From Pseudobdellovibrionaceae bacterium (GTDB lineage: Bacteria; Bdellovibrionota; Bdellovibrionia; Bdellovibrionales; JAGQZY01), in assembly GCA_020635085.1 (NCBI GenBank), contig JACKAL010000003.1, positions 247,501-311,500 of the forward strand: 64,000 nt of DNA, read 5' to 3'. Of this stretch, positions 33,366-41,464 are shown piece by piece. How positions within the stretch are numbered: the stretch's first letter is position 1; every line of letters begins with the position of its first letter. Below the pieces are notes generated by a model that searched no databases, was not told the origin of the DNA, and worked only from the letters and a program-made list of their open reading frames with translations. The translations under genes and the position numbers were made by a program.

Positions 33366-34229
33366 ATGCAAAAACAAAAAAGAGTTCTGGGAATGCTTCT
33401 CGGACACCACGCAGGTGAGGCTCTCGGCGTTACGCTCGAGTTTGGATATCCAGTAAAAGACCTAAGTCATCGCGATATTATTGGTCGACCACCTGAGTTG
33501 AGAGCAGGTCAGGCGACTGATGACCTAGAGATGACGATCGCTGTGTTGCAAGCTATAGAAAATATCAGATCGATTGATGTTGAAACAGTGAAGAAAAATT
33601 TTATCGAATGGTATCTAAAAGGCCCTATCGATATTGGTCTTACGGTTCGTAGAGGAATTCAAAATTTGATCTCTGGAAATGCTGATGGTGGGACGCATGA
33701 ATCGGATCAGGGTAACGGCAGCCTAATGAGATGCTCGCCACTAGCCATTCTCGAAGTGTCTGACCAAGAACTTTGGCAGATTGTCTCGCATCAGACTCGT
33801 CTTACACACTGTTCATCTGCTTGTGTTGAGGCCGATGTTTTATATTTGAAGCTTCTACGAAAAATTTTAAACGGGGCAACTCGTCTAGATGCTTTAGATT
33901 TTATGGTATCGTCAGCTGAGTGTAATACTCCCATCTCATCCGCAATCGTCAAAGGTTGGGAGTCTACGTGGGATCAACTTCCCTGCACGGGCTGGGTGCT
34001 CGATGGTATTTCCTCTATCGTCTGGGCTCTGAAAAATTGTGATAGCTACGAAGAGGCTGTCATCGCTATTGCTAACCGTGGTGGTGACGCCGACACGAAT
34101 GCGGCGATTGTAGGTTCAGTCTTTGGGGCTCTTTACGGCGACGAAAGTATTCCAGAGAGGTGGCTGGTAAAGTTGGAAGAAACAAAAAAAATTGAGAGGC
34201 ACCTCACCAAGCTAGCTCCGCACTTATAA
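33366..34229 (+). CDS. ADP-ribosylglycohydrolase (DraG/ARH) family protein
   Basis: 287 residues. The di-magnesium active site of the family is present: an N-terminal GMLLGHHAGEALGVTLEFGYP, GQATDDLEMTIAVLQAI with the T-D-D metal ligands, and near the C-terminus NRGGDADTNAAIVGSVFGALYG with the D-x-D-T/S ligand set. Such enzymes remove ADP-ribose from proteins or nucleic acids. On a mobile element it may reverse a host or phage ADP-ribosyltransferase, or act with a toxin. No ADP-ribosyltransferase gene is visible in the island. Confidence 0.88.
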   Translation: MQKQKRVLGMLLGHHAGEALGVTLEFGYPVKDLSHRDIIGRPPELRAGQATDDLEMTIAVLQAIENIRSIDVETVKKNFIEWYLKGPIDIGLTVRRGIQNLISGNADGGTHESDQGNGSLMRCSPLAILEVSDQELWQIVSHQTRLTHCSSACVEADVLYLKLLRKILNGATRLDALDFMVSSAECNTPISSAIVKGWESTWDQLPCTGWVLDGISSIVWALKNCDSYEEAVIAIANRGGDADTNAAIVGSVFGALYGDESIPERWLVKLEETKKIERHLTKLAPHL

Positions 34230-34288
34230 AGTGCCTTTCTTTGTTAATGAAATATCTAGTCTTTTATGATACTACTTCTAGTACAACT

Positions 34289-34972
34289 GTGTGTGCTTCC
34301 TTTTTATATAAAAGAAATATCGATTCGCTCGAACGTATGTTGGGTATCAAGATAAACACCTCAGAGCCCCCGATAGCTCCCAGCGAAGGGGCCACGTTTC
34401 CTTTTCAAGCAGGAACAATCCTCAAAAAAATCGATGAAAAGTATTCGTTAACCTCAAGTCGATACTCTTTGACACCGCAATGGTCCAAAGAGGAAAAACC
34501 CAAGTTTGCCACTTATAATGCACGCCTCACTAGATCGAATTCGAAATCTGGAAAGCTAGAAAAGATTTACGAAGTCCCGTCATGGAAAGATTCTTTCGGT
34601 AAGCAAAACTGCATCGTGCCTGTCGATGAGTTCTTCGAGTCCTGCAGGGAGGGAGAAGCCGCTGGAAATATGGTTGCGTTTTTTCCAAAATCAAAACCTA
34701 TATTGCTAGTAGCTGGTATTTGGAATGATTGGTTAAATCAGCACACTGGGGAGCTTATCTCCACTTTTGCCATCGTTACGACTGAGCCAACAGAAGAAAT
34801 CCAGCGCGTGGGTCATGATCGCAGTCCCGTTATCCTTGATGAGACAAATACACTAAAATGGCTGTCTGGATTTCCTAGAGGTTCTGAGGCTTTTGATTTT
34901 CTAAACTCTAGATCGATAAAAGCGGATCTATCCTTTAGGCTAGTCCGTAAACTCAAAAAAGTTAAAATTTGA
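34289..34972 (+). CDS. SRAP (YedK/HMCES-like) abasic-site shielding protein
   Basis: 227 residues if translation starts at GTG 34289, which gives M-C-A-S-F and places the essential catalytic Cys at position 2, as in all SRAP proteins. The ATG-initiated frame from 34241 would bury it at residue 18. Other family marks are RYSLTPQWSKEEKPKFATYNARL, CIVPVDEFFE with the catalytic Glu, and GHDRSPVIL with the active-site His. SRAP proteins form a thiazolidine crosslink with abasic sites in single-stranded DNA and belong to SOS regulons. The position upstream of lexA and the mutasome fits. Confidence 0.85.
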   Translation: MCASFLYKRNIDSLERMLGIKINTSEPPIAPSEGATFPFQAGTILKKIDEKYSLTSSRYSLTPQWSKEEKPKFATYNARLTRSNSKSGKLEKIYEVPSWKDSFGKQNCIVPVDEFFESCREGEAAGNMVAFFPKSKPILLVAGIWNDWLNQHTGELISTFAIVTTEPTEEIQRVGHDRSPVILDETNTLKWLSGFPRGSEAFDFLNSRSIKADLSFRLVRKLKKVKI

Positions 34973-35015
34973 ATTTTCGCAAGAACTTAAAACATTTGCT
35001 CTGGCCTTGCTAGTA

Positions 35016-35033
35016 TTACCTGCGTCTAGGTAA
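35016..35033. promoter_or_regulatory. Palindrome upstream of the HNH-like gene
   Basis: TTACCT and AGGTAA form a perfect 6-6-6 inverted repeat 48 nt before the HNH-like start. It may be an operator or promoter element and does not match the lexA-proximal palindrome. Confidence 0.35.
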
Positions 35034-35080
35034 CCAAATTTAGAAATACAATAACTTGAAACAAATAAGAGAATCTACAA

Positions 35081-35761
35081 ATGGACAAAAGAGATCAATC
35101 GATAGAAACCTGCTATGCGTGTGAAACACAATCAACTAGTAGAGAGCACTTTCCTCCAAAGAGTTTCTTTCCTGAAAAAGGAAAGGGATTACAGTTAAAA
35201 ACAGTACCTTCTTGTGATTTACATAACGGAAAAAAATCCCTTGATGACCAGTATGTACTGACTCACATTTGTCTTAACACAAGTCGTAATGGTAGCAACT
35301 TACCCGCAAAAAGATTTTTAGAATCGGTGCTTCCAGCGTTAAACAGAAGTCCAAAATTCCGAAAAATGCTAGCAATTGGAGCGAAGGAACTTGATGCGGG
35401 TGCAAAAGCATTTCGTGTAGATATCAAAAGATTTGATAGTTTTTTCGATCAACTTGTACGGGCTATTTACTTTGATCGCTTCGATTGTCGACTTGATGGC
35501 ACTCGATTTAAAATTCATCATCACTACCCAAGCTTTGAAGGCAATAAAAGCTCAGAAAGTATTTCAGAGACGATGGAAGGTTTCACGAAAGAGCATTCTC
35601 AATCTGTAACCACTGTAGACTCGGATAAAGTTGACGAAGATGTTTACAGATATCAATTAATAGCCTTTGGCGGATCTCAAGGTTCTATAACTTTGATGCA
35701 TACTTTCTATGGCGTCTTCAAAGTCGTATCATTGTTAACGTTTCAAGTATCCATAAAATAA
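35081..35761 (+). CDS. HNH-like nuclease domain protein
   Basis: 226 residues. The N-terminal part has the zinc-knuckle HNH layout: CYACETQSTSREHFPPKSFF (C-x2-C then E-H) and TVPSCDLHNGKKSLDD (second metal pair and H-N). The rest is an uncharacterised soluble domain (GAKAFRVDIKRFDSFFDQLVRAIYFDRF). HNH domains nick or cut DNA; in this setting a role in defence or repair is likely. The protein is complete. It has no close spacing to its neighbours. Confidence 0.65.
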   Translation: MDKRDQSIETCYACETQSTSREHFPPKSFFPEKGKGLQLKTVPSCDLHNGKKSLDDQYVLTHICLNTSRNGSNLPAKRFLESVLPALNRSPKFRKMLAIGAKELDAGAKAFRVDIKRFDSFFDQLVRAIYFDRFDCRLDGTRFKIHHHYPSFEGNKSSESISETMEGFTKEHSQSVTTVDSDKVDEDVYRYQLIAFGGSQGSITLMHTFYGVFKVVSLLTFQVSIK

Positions 35762-35856
35762 AATCATCAAATATTCTTGCTAGAACTGTTGTCTTGATTG
35801 CTGCGTCACGAACCTAAATAGCTGCAAAGGCTGGGTTAATTAAAATATAGGCAGTG

Positions 35857-35899
35857 GTATACAAAAATACATACAAATTTCGTATGTCATTTTGTATAC
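35857..35899. promoter_or_regulatory. Large inverted-repeat operator of the lexA-imu operon
   Basis: Two 18-nt arms (35857-35874 and 35882-35899) match at 16 of 18 positions in inverted orientation around a 7-nt centre. The outer half-site is GTATACAAAA and the inner one CATAC...GTATG. The element ends 8 nt before the lexA ATG, where LexA autoregulation is expected. It differs from the E. coli CTGT-N8-ACAG box. Confidence 0.7.
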
Positions 35900-35907
35900 T
35901 CATAACC

Positions 35908-36516
35908 ATGAAGACGACCCTCCTTACCGAACAAGAACAAAAGACTCTAAAAGCTGTAAAGAAGTTTTTAGAAACAAATCGTGTGCCGCCTACATATAGG
36001 GAGCTACAAAATCTGCTTGGCTATGAATCGATTGGTTCGGTTCAAAAACTCATCAAACAACTTGTAGCTAAAAGTCACCTCCATATTTCTGGGGAAAAAC
36101 GTGGGATCTCTGTTATTGGAGATCATCCGTCTGCAGCTTACCGAATTCCCCTATTAGGTAAGATTGCTGCTGGTCGCCCCATCGAAGCCATTGAGAACAA
36201 AGAGTTTTTGGATGTCCCTAAAGAATTTTTTCGTATTGGTCAGCAAGCTTTTGCTCTTCAGATCCAAGGGGATTCGATGATCGATGACCACATTTTAGAT
36301 CAAGATATTGTTATTCTTAAAAAACAAAAGACCGCTGATAGCGGTGATACTGTAGCTGCTATTATTAATAACAACGCGACTCTCAAGCGTTTTTACAAAA
36401 AGAAAAATACCGTCGAGCTCCATTCTGCCAATCCCAAATATAAACCCATCATCGTAGATGAGTCGGCAGATTTTGAAATTCTTGGTGTCCTAACGGGTGT
36501 CATCAGGAGGGTCTAA
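35908..36516 (+). CDS. lexA: LexA-type SOS repressor
   Basis: 202 residues from ATG 35908; the longer frame would run through the operator. The N-terminal winged helix is TEQEQKTLKAVKKFLETNRVPPTYRELQNLLGYESIGSVQKLIKQL. Self-cleavage should occur between Ala88 and Gly89 in GKIAAGRPIEA, using Ser123 (GDSMIDDHI) and Lys160 (ATLKRFY). RecA filaments trigger the cleavage after DNA damage and free the operon. The imuA start follows 4 nt after the stop, so LexA is co-transcribed with the mutasome it should control. Confidence 0.93.
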   Translation: MKTTLLTEQEQKTLKAVKKFLETNRVPPTYRELQNLLGYESIGSVQKLIKQLVAKSHLHISGEKRGISVIGDHPSAAYRIPLLGKIAAGRPIEAIENKEFLDVPKEFFRIGQQAFALQIQGDSMIDDHILDQDIVILKKQKTADSGDTVAAIINNNATLKRFYKKKNTVELHSANPKYKPIIVDESADFEILGVLTGVIRRV

Positions 36517-36520
36517 GTGC

Positions 36521-37042
36521 ATGGAGACCTCAGCATTAGAAAAGCTTCGACAGCTGGTGGCTCCTCCAGTTGCAAGGGAGACCTTTACCTTTACTTTACT
36601 TTCAGATGGTATTCCAATAGGAGCAATTACTGAGCTTTGTGGACGAGGCAAGACAGAATTCACCGTGAGATTTCTAGCAGAGCACCCTGAGTTTACTGTC
36701 GCTTGGATAGAAAAAAGTTTCTCTGCATATCCCTTTGCGTTTTTACAGCAAAACTTGGATCTCAAAAAAATTCTCTTTTTAGAGGGTTCTAAAGATATAG
36801 AGTGGTGTATTTATCAAAGCTTAAGGTCGCAGTCGTTTGATGTCGTGGTGTCTTACTGCGAAGATATAAGCCTGAGGTCTCTACGGCGAATTCAGCTGCA
36901 GGCCGAGAAGTCACGTTCCGCTTTTTTATGGCTCACTGATGGGCTCAAGAACTCGTGGCCTGTCTACCAGCGAGTCGCTATCCATCGCGATGCGGGCACC
37001 ATCATCCCTACAGTTTTAAAAAATCGAGGAGGTTCGCTATGA
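36521..37042 (+). CDS. imuA: ImuA-like mutasome subunit
   Basis: 173 residues from ATG 36521 with AGGAGGG upstream. It resembles a shortened RecA/SulA-related core: IPIGAITELCGRGKTEFTVRFLAEHP in place of a full Walker A, EKSFSAYPFAFLQQNLDLKKILFLEG, FDVVVSYCEDISLRSLRRIQLQAEKSRSAFLWL. ImuA-type proteins recruit or regulate ImuB and DnaE2 in damage-induced mutagenesis. Its stop overlaps the imuB start as ATGA. Confidence 0.85.
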   Translation: METSALEKLRQLVAPPVARETFTFTLLSDGIPIGAITELCGRGKTEFTVRFLAEHPEFTVAWIEKSFSAYPFAFLQQNLDLKKILFLEGSKDIEWCIYQSLRSQSFDVVVSYCEDISLRSLRRIQLQAEKSRSAFLWLTDGLKNSWPVYQRVAIHRDAGTIIPTVLKNRGGSL

Positions 37043-38307
37043 GAGTGGTTTGCATTTTATTGAAAAACTCCAAACATGTTTCATTTGTGGCAGATCTCAT
37101 GTTCCAGTACTCACCGCAGATCGCAACAGGTGCATCTTGGGTTTTCGCAGAGGTTGGTGCTTGCCGCGCTTTGTACTCCGAGGACTCTCTGAAGCGTCAG
37201 TTGGGTGTTTTGCTCAAACAGTTTTTAGTTGAAGCTAAAATAGAATTTGCAAGTGATCTGCCGTCAGCGATCGCTTACTGTAGATTTAATATCCGCTCTA
37301 AAGATCTTTTGCCTATCGAGGCGTTACCTTATTTCTTTAATCCTTTTCTTTTCGACCGACAGTTTCAAAAGCAAATCGATATTTTAAAAAAGCTCGGCTT
37401 GAGTATCTTTAAGCAGCTTGTGGATATTCCTAGGTCATCGATGACGTCGAAGTTTGATAAAAATCTTACGCTCACAATCGCACTCGTAAACGATGCATCC
37501 CATATTGTTTGGCCCCGTTACGTTCCCGACGAGCAAGTGACCGAAGCGTATGACTTTGAGCATACCCAAGAAATTTCAAATCTACAGCCCCTGATGTTCG
37601 TAGGTAAAAATTTGATTGAGCGATTGATTGCGAGACTCAAGGCACGAGGCTTTGCTGTTTCGAAACTTAATATAGATCTGCGGCAAGAGCCTTACTCAAC
37701 AGTCCAAGAACCCAATCGCTCCTATGCTCTGGATCTTGCATATCCACAGTCTGATCCTTTAGTGCTTTCCAAAATTGTGTTTCAAAAGCTTGAGCGTGAA
37801 CTCACAGACAAACCTTTAGAATCGCACATCAAAGTATTTTCGGTCTCTGTTTTAGAGAAGTCTCCGTTCTCGGCAAGGCAAAGAAGTTTTTTCTCTGGCC
37901 GAGAAGAAGATCAAGAAGCTTTACAGAGCTTCATTAGCAGAGTTCGAGAGAAGGTCGGAGATGCTCGTATTTTTTTTGCACAGCCTGTTGAGCACTATTT
38001 TCCAGAGCGCAGTTGGAAAAAGACGCTAGTTGAAACCTCGAATGTTTCTATGGAACTCGCTTCAAGACCTCTTCGTGTTTTAAAAACTCCTGTGAAGTTA
38101 TTAAGAAACGATCCATGGATTGAGGCAAGCTCAAAAGTTCGTTGGCGTATAGATCAGATCACCCCTTGCGAGGTTCTATCTGGTGACTGGTGGCACGGTG
38201 ATGATGAACGAGCGTATCATTCCATAAAGACGGCGACTGGCGATGAGCTTTGGGTCTATCAAAATAAAAGTGATAATAACTATTTTCTCCATGGAATTTA
38301 TGACTAG
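37039..38307 (+). CDS. imuB: ImuB-like Y-family polymerase homologue (inactive)
   Basis: 422 residues, ATG 37039 overlapping the imuA stop, with GAGG upstream. The Y-family body is recognisable (ASWVFAEVGACRALY; ILKKLGLSIFKQLVDIPRSSM; LIERLIARLKARGFAVSKLNIDL). The N-terminal Asp of active Y-family polymerases is missing (MRVVCILLKNSKHVSF), as is usual for ImuB, an adaptor that links DnaE2 to the sliding clamp. The C-terminus WRIDQITPCEVLSGDWWHGDDER...FLHGIYD matches ImuB ends. Confidence 0.88.
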   Translation: MRVVCILLKNSKHVSFVADLMFQYSPQIATGASWVFAEVGACRALYSEDSLKRQLGVLLKQFLVEAKIEFASDLPSAIAYCRFNIRSKDLLPIEALPYFFNPFLFDRQFQKQIDILKKLGLSIFKQLVDIPRSSMTSKFDKNLTLTIALVNDASHIVWPRYVPDEQVTEAYDFEHTQEISNLQPLMFVGKNLIERLIARLKARGFAVSKLNIDLRQEPYSTVQEPNRSYALDLAYPQSDPLVLSKIVFQKLERELTDKPLESHIKVFSVSVLEKSPFSARQRSFFSGREEDQEALQSFISRVREKVGDARIFFAQPVEHYFPERSWKKTLVETSNVSMELASRPLRVLKTPVKLLRNDPWIEASSKVRWRIDQITPCEVLSGDWWHGDDERAYHSIKTATGDELWVYQNKSDNNYFLHGIYD

Positions 38308-38309
38308 CT

Positions 38310-41300
38310 ATGTACGCAGAACTCAAGAGTCGAACCAATTACACCTTTTTAGAAGGGTCGTCGTCGCCCGAAGAGCTTGTTGAGAGAGCCATAGAGATAG
38401 GCCTCGAGGCCTTAGCGATTACAGATCGCAATGGAGTCTACGCACTGCCAAAAGCGTACTGGTTTGCTAAAGAAAGTCCACGATTCAAACTTATCTGCGG
38501 CTCAGAACTACTGGTAGAGGGCGAGCCCCCCATCACATTAATCGCTTCGAGTCGTGCTTCCTACGGTGTGATGTGCAGAATATTAACTGCAGCCCACCAT
38601 AGTAAAGAAAAAGGCAGTGCGTTCATTACAGCTGAAGAGCTTAAAGTTTTTTCAAGTTTGGCAGGATTCAGTGGACTGTTTTGTCTGACTGAACCGCGAA
38701 AGAGTTCCCAAATACTAAAGACTCTTTTTGGTGATAAATTATATCTCACTTTAGCACGCTTCAAGGATGGTAAAGATCGGAGTCGCGAACAGAGCGTGTT
38801 GGAACATTCTCGTCTATTTAATATTCCCGTGGTCGCAACCAATGATGTCTTGTTTCACAAACCTTCGCGTAAGGATTTGCAAGACTGCTTTACCTGTATT
38901 CGCGAAGGCAGGTCGCTCGACCAAGCAGGGTTTAAGCTCCTTCCCAATCGTGAACGCTACTTGAAGTCACCGTTTGAAATGATGACGCTGTTTAAAGATA
39001 TGCCTGAGGTTGTGCGAGCTAGTCAGCGGATTGCAGATCAATGCCAATTTTCTTTATCAGAGCTCAAGTATCGATACCCGACAGAGTGGATTCCTCAAAA
39101 CCATTCGGCGCAGTCGTATCTTGAAGAGTTAACTTGGCGTGGAGCGCAAGAGAGATACTCAAACCGGATTCCAGAAAAAGTTATTCAGCAAATCCATCAT
39201 GAGTTCGCTTTGATCAGAAAACTCGGATACGCGGATTACTTCCTTACCATCTTTGACATCGTCGACTTCGCACGCAAAAAAGATATTCTTTGCCAAGGCC
39301 GAGGTTCAGCAGCCAACTCTGTGATTTGTTTTTGTCTGGGTATAACGGCCATCGATCCGGTAAAAATGAATCTGCTGTTTGAGCGGTTCATATCGGAAGA
39401 GCGGAACGAGCCACCTGATATCGATGTGGACTTTGAGCATGAGCGTCGAGAAGAAGTCATTCAGTACATCTATCAAAAGTACGGGCGTGATCGTGCAGCT
39501 ATGGTGAGTGCGGTGGTGACCTATCAAAAACGCTCTGCACTGAGAGAGCTCTTTAAAGCGTTCGGTATCGACGTAGGTACTTTGTCCGCAAAGAAGCTCG
39601 TAAAAGATTTTGATAACTATGTAAAGCAGAGCCCCGTTCCAAACTGTAAGGAGCATATCGACCGATTGTCGAGCGAAATGGCGGGCTTCCCGCGCCACAT
39701 ATCTATTCACAGTGGTGGCTTTACGCTTTCTGCAGATCCCATAACAGAGATCGTGCCCGTTGAGCCTGCTCGTATGGAGGGTCGCTCGATCATCCAATGG
39801 GACAAGTATGATTTGGATTATCTGGGACTTTTAAAAATAGATGTTCTGGCTTTAGGTATGCTGACGGCACTTCAGAAAACCCTCAAAGATGTAGGGATGG
39901 AGCTCTATCAAATTCCCCATGAGGATAAAGAGACATACAAAATGATTCAAGTCGCAGACACCGTTGGCACGTTTCAAGTGGAGTCGAGAGCGCAGATGAA
40001 CATGAGTGGGAGACTACAACCAAAAACATTTTATGATCTTGTCGTTCAAGTCGCGATAGTGAGACCGGGGCCTATTGTCGGTCAGATGGTTCATCCTTAT
40101 TTGCGGCGCAGACAAGGTAAAGAACCTGTTACCTATCCACACCCTAAGCTTAAAGAAATTCTTGGACGCACATTAGGTGTGCCGCTTTTTCAAGAGCAGC
40201 TTATGAAGATCGCAATCGATATAGGCCACTTTACAGCAGGAGAAGCAGATCGACTGCGGCGAGCGATCGGAGCGTGGAGAGCCAGTGGTTCAATAGAAAA
40301 GGTGACACAGAAACTGTATACGGGGCTGATCAGTGAGGGCATTCCTCGCGAGTATGCGCTGAATATTATCGAGCACATGAAAGGCTTCGCGCACTATGGA
40401 TTTCCGGAGTCACATGCTGCATCGTTTGCACTTTTGAGCTATGCTTCGTGTTACCTTAAACGCCATCATCCAGCGGAGTTCGCCTGCGGTCTATTGAATT
40501 CACAACCTATGGGTTTTTACGCACCTCACTCGCTGTTAGACGATGCAAAGACTCACGGGGTTTGCGTTTTACCCGTGAGCCCGAACGAGTCTCAATTCGA
40601 AACCCGAGTTGTGAAAAGAAATACTTTACGAGTAGGGCTTAAGATGGTGCGCGGACTATCACAAAAAAATGCAGAAGCTATTTTGCAATCACGTCCCTAT
40701 AGTTCTTTGAGCGACTTTCTTTCAAAAACGAATCTTCCTTCGGATGTTCTTTTACAGATGGCAATGGGGGACGCCTTTAGAGAGTTCGGCGAAGACCAGC
40801 GGCACACCCTGTGGCGGATACTGGAAGAGCGTATCAAGCCAGACACTCAAGCTGATCTTCTTGCAGGATCGTCGAGCGTTCAACAAAGTCTTTTTAAAGG
40901 CATGGACGAATTTGAACAAGTTCGCCACGAGTACGATGCTTTTGGTCTCTCTACGAAAAATCATCCGATAGCGGCTTTAAGGCAGATTGTTAGGCTTCCT
41001 AAGATGACTTCGTATGATGTGAAGAGATGCAAACCAAAGACAACCATAAAGACCTCAGGCCTGTTGCTCGTGCGGCAGAAACCACCTACAGCAAACGGTG
41101 TCTGCTTCGCCGCCATGGAGGATGAGTACGGGTTCGTGGACATGGTTCTGTTCAGTAAGGTGTACGAGCGTTTTAAAGATGTATTTCTGCATAATTCGTT
41201 CTTTGAAGTCACCGGCGTGGTGGAGCGGGATGGACACTCCCTATCTTTAATAGTTAAAAGCCTTAAGTCTATTGAGCTGCCGAACTCACAATCGTTCAAC

Positions 41301-41327
41301 GCTGATCCTAGCCAGTATTTTTGGTGA
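38310..41327 (+). CDS. dnaE2: Error-prone DNA polymerase DnaE2 (ImuC)
   Basis: 1005 residues, starting 2 nt after imuB. The PHP domain opens YAELKSRTNYTFLEGSSSPEELVERAIEIGLEALAITDRNGVYA. The polymerase core holds CQGRGSAANSVICFCLGIT, the catalytic acidic pair in EPPDIDVDFEHERREEVIQYIY (about residue 370) and a third Asp in LLKIDVLALGML. A C-terminal OB domain ends the chain. DnaE2 performs translesion synthesis past UV and alkylation damage and causes induced mutations. The length is that of a full enzyme, with no frameshift. Confidence 0.94.
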   Translation: MYAELKSRTNYTFLEGSSSPEELVERAIEIGLEALAITDRNGVYALPKAYWFAKESPRFKLICGSELLVEGEPPITLIASSRASYGVMCRILTAAHHSKEKGSAFITAEELKVFSSLAGFSGLFCLTEPRKSSQILKTLFGDKLYLTLARFKDGKDRSREQSVLEHSRLFNIPVVATNDVLFHKPSRKDLQDCFTCIREGRSLDQAGFKLLPNRERYLKSPFEMMTLFKDMPEVVRASQRIADQCQFSLSELKYRYPTEWIPQNHSAQSYLEELTWRGAQERYSNRIPEKVIQQIHHEFALIRKLGYADYFLTIFDIVDFARKKDILCQGRGSAANSVICFCLGITAIDPVKMNLLFERFISEERNEPPDIDVDFEHERREEVIQYIYQKYGRDRAAMVSAVVTYQKRSALRELFKAFGIDVGTLSAKKLVKDFDNYVKQSPVPNCKEHIDRLSSEMAGFPRHISIHSGGFTLSADPITEIVPVEPARMEGRSIIQWDKYDLDYLGLLKIDVLALGMLTALQKTLKDVGMELYQIPHEDKETYKMIQVADTVGTFQVESRAQMNMSGRLQPKTFYDLVVQVAIVRPGPIVGQMVHPYLRRRQGKEPVTYPHPKLKEILGRTLGVPLFQEQLMKIAIDIGHFTAGEADRLRRAIGAWRASGSIEKVTQKLYTGLISEGIPREYALNIIEHMKGFAHYGFPESHAASFALLSYASCYLKRHHPAEFACGLLNSQPMGFYAPHSLLDDAKTHGVCVLPVSPNESQFETRVVKRNTLRVGLKMVRGLSQKNAEAILQSRPYSSLSDFLSKTNLPSDVLLQMAMGDAFREFGEDQRHTLWRILEERIKPDTQADLLAGSSSVQQSLFKGMDEFEQVRHEYDAFGLSTKNHPIAALRQIVRLPKMTSYDVKRCKPKTTIKTSGLLLVRQKPPTANGVCFAAMEDEYGFVDMVLFSKVYERFKDVFLHNSFFEVTGVVERDGHSLSLIVKSLKSIELPNSQSFNADPSQYFW

Positions 41328-41331
41328 CCTT

Positions 41332-41378
41332 TGCCAGTATGGCAAATCTCACGATTAAACCAAAAAGGGGTTTAATGG
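41332..41378 (+). terminator. Two hairpins downstream of dnaE2
   Basis: TTTGCCA-GTA-TGGCAAA (41332-41348) and ATTAAACC-7 nt-GGTTTAAT (41356-41378) are perfect inverted repeats just after the dnaE2 stop. No long T-run follows. They lie between convergent transcripts. Confidence 0.4.
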
Positions 41379-41464
41379 CCGGCGAAACGAGCGTTTTTGT
41401 ACATAGTACCAGAATACATAGAGCGATTCTGCGGAATATGAATAAATGCACTATTTCAGCTAAC

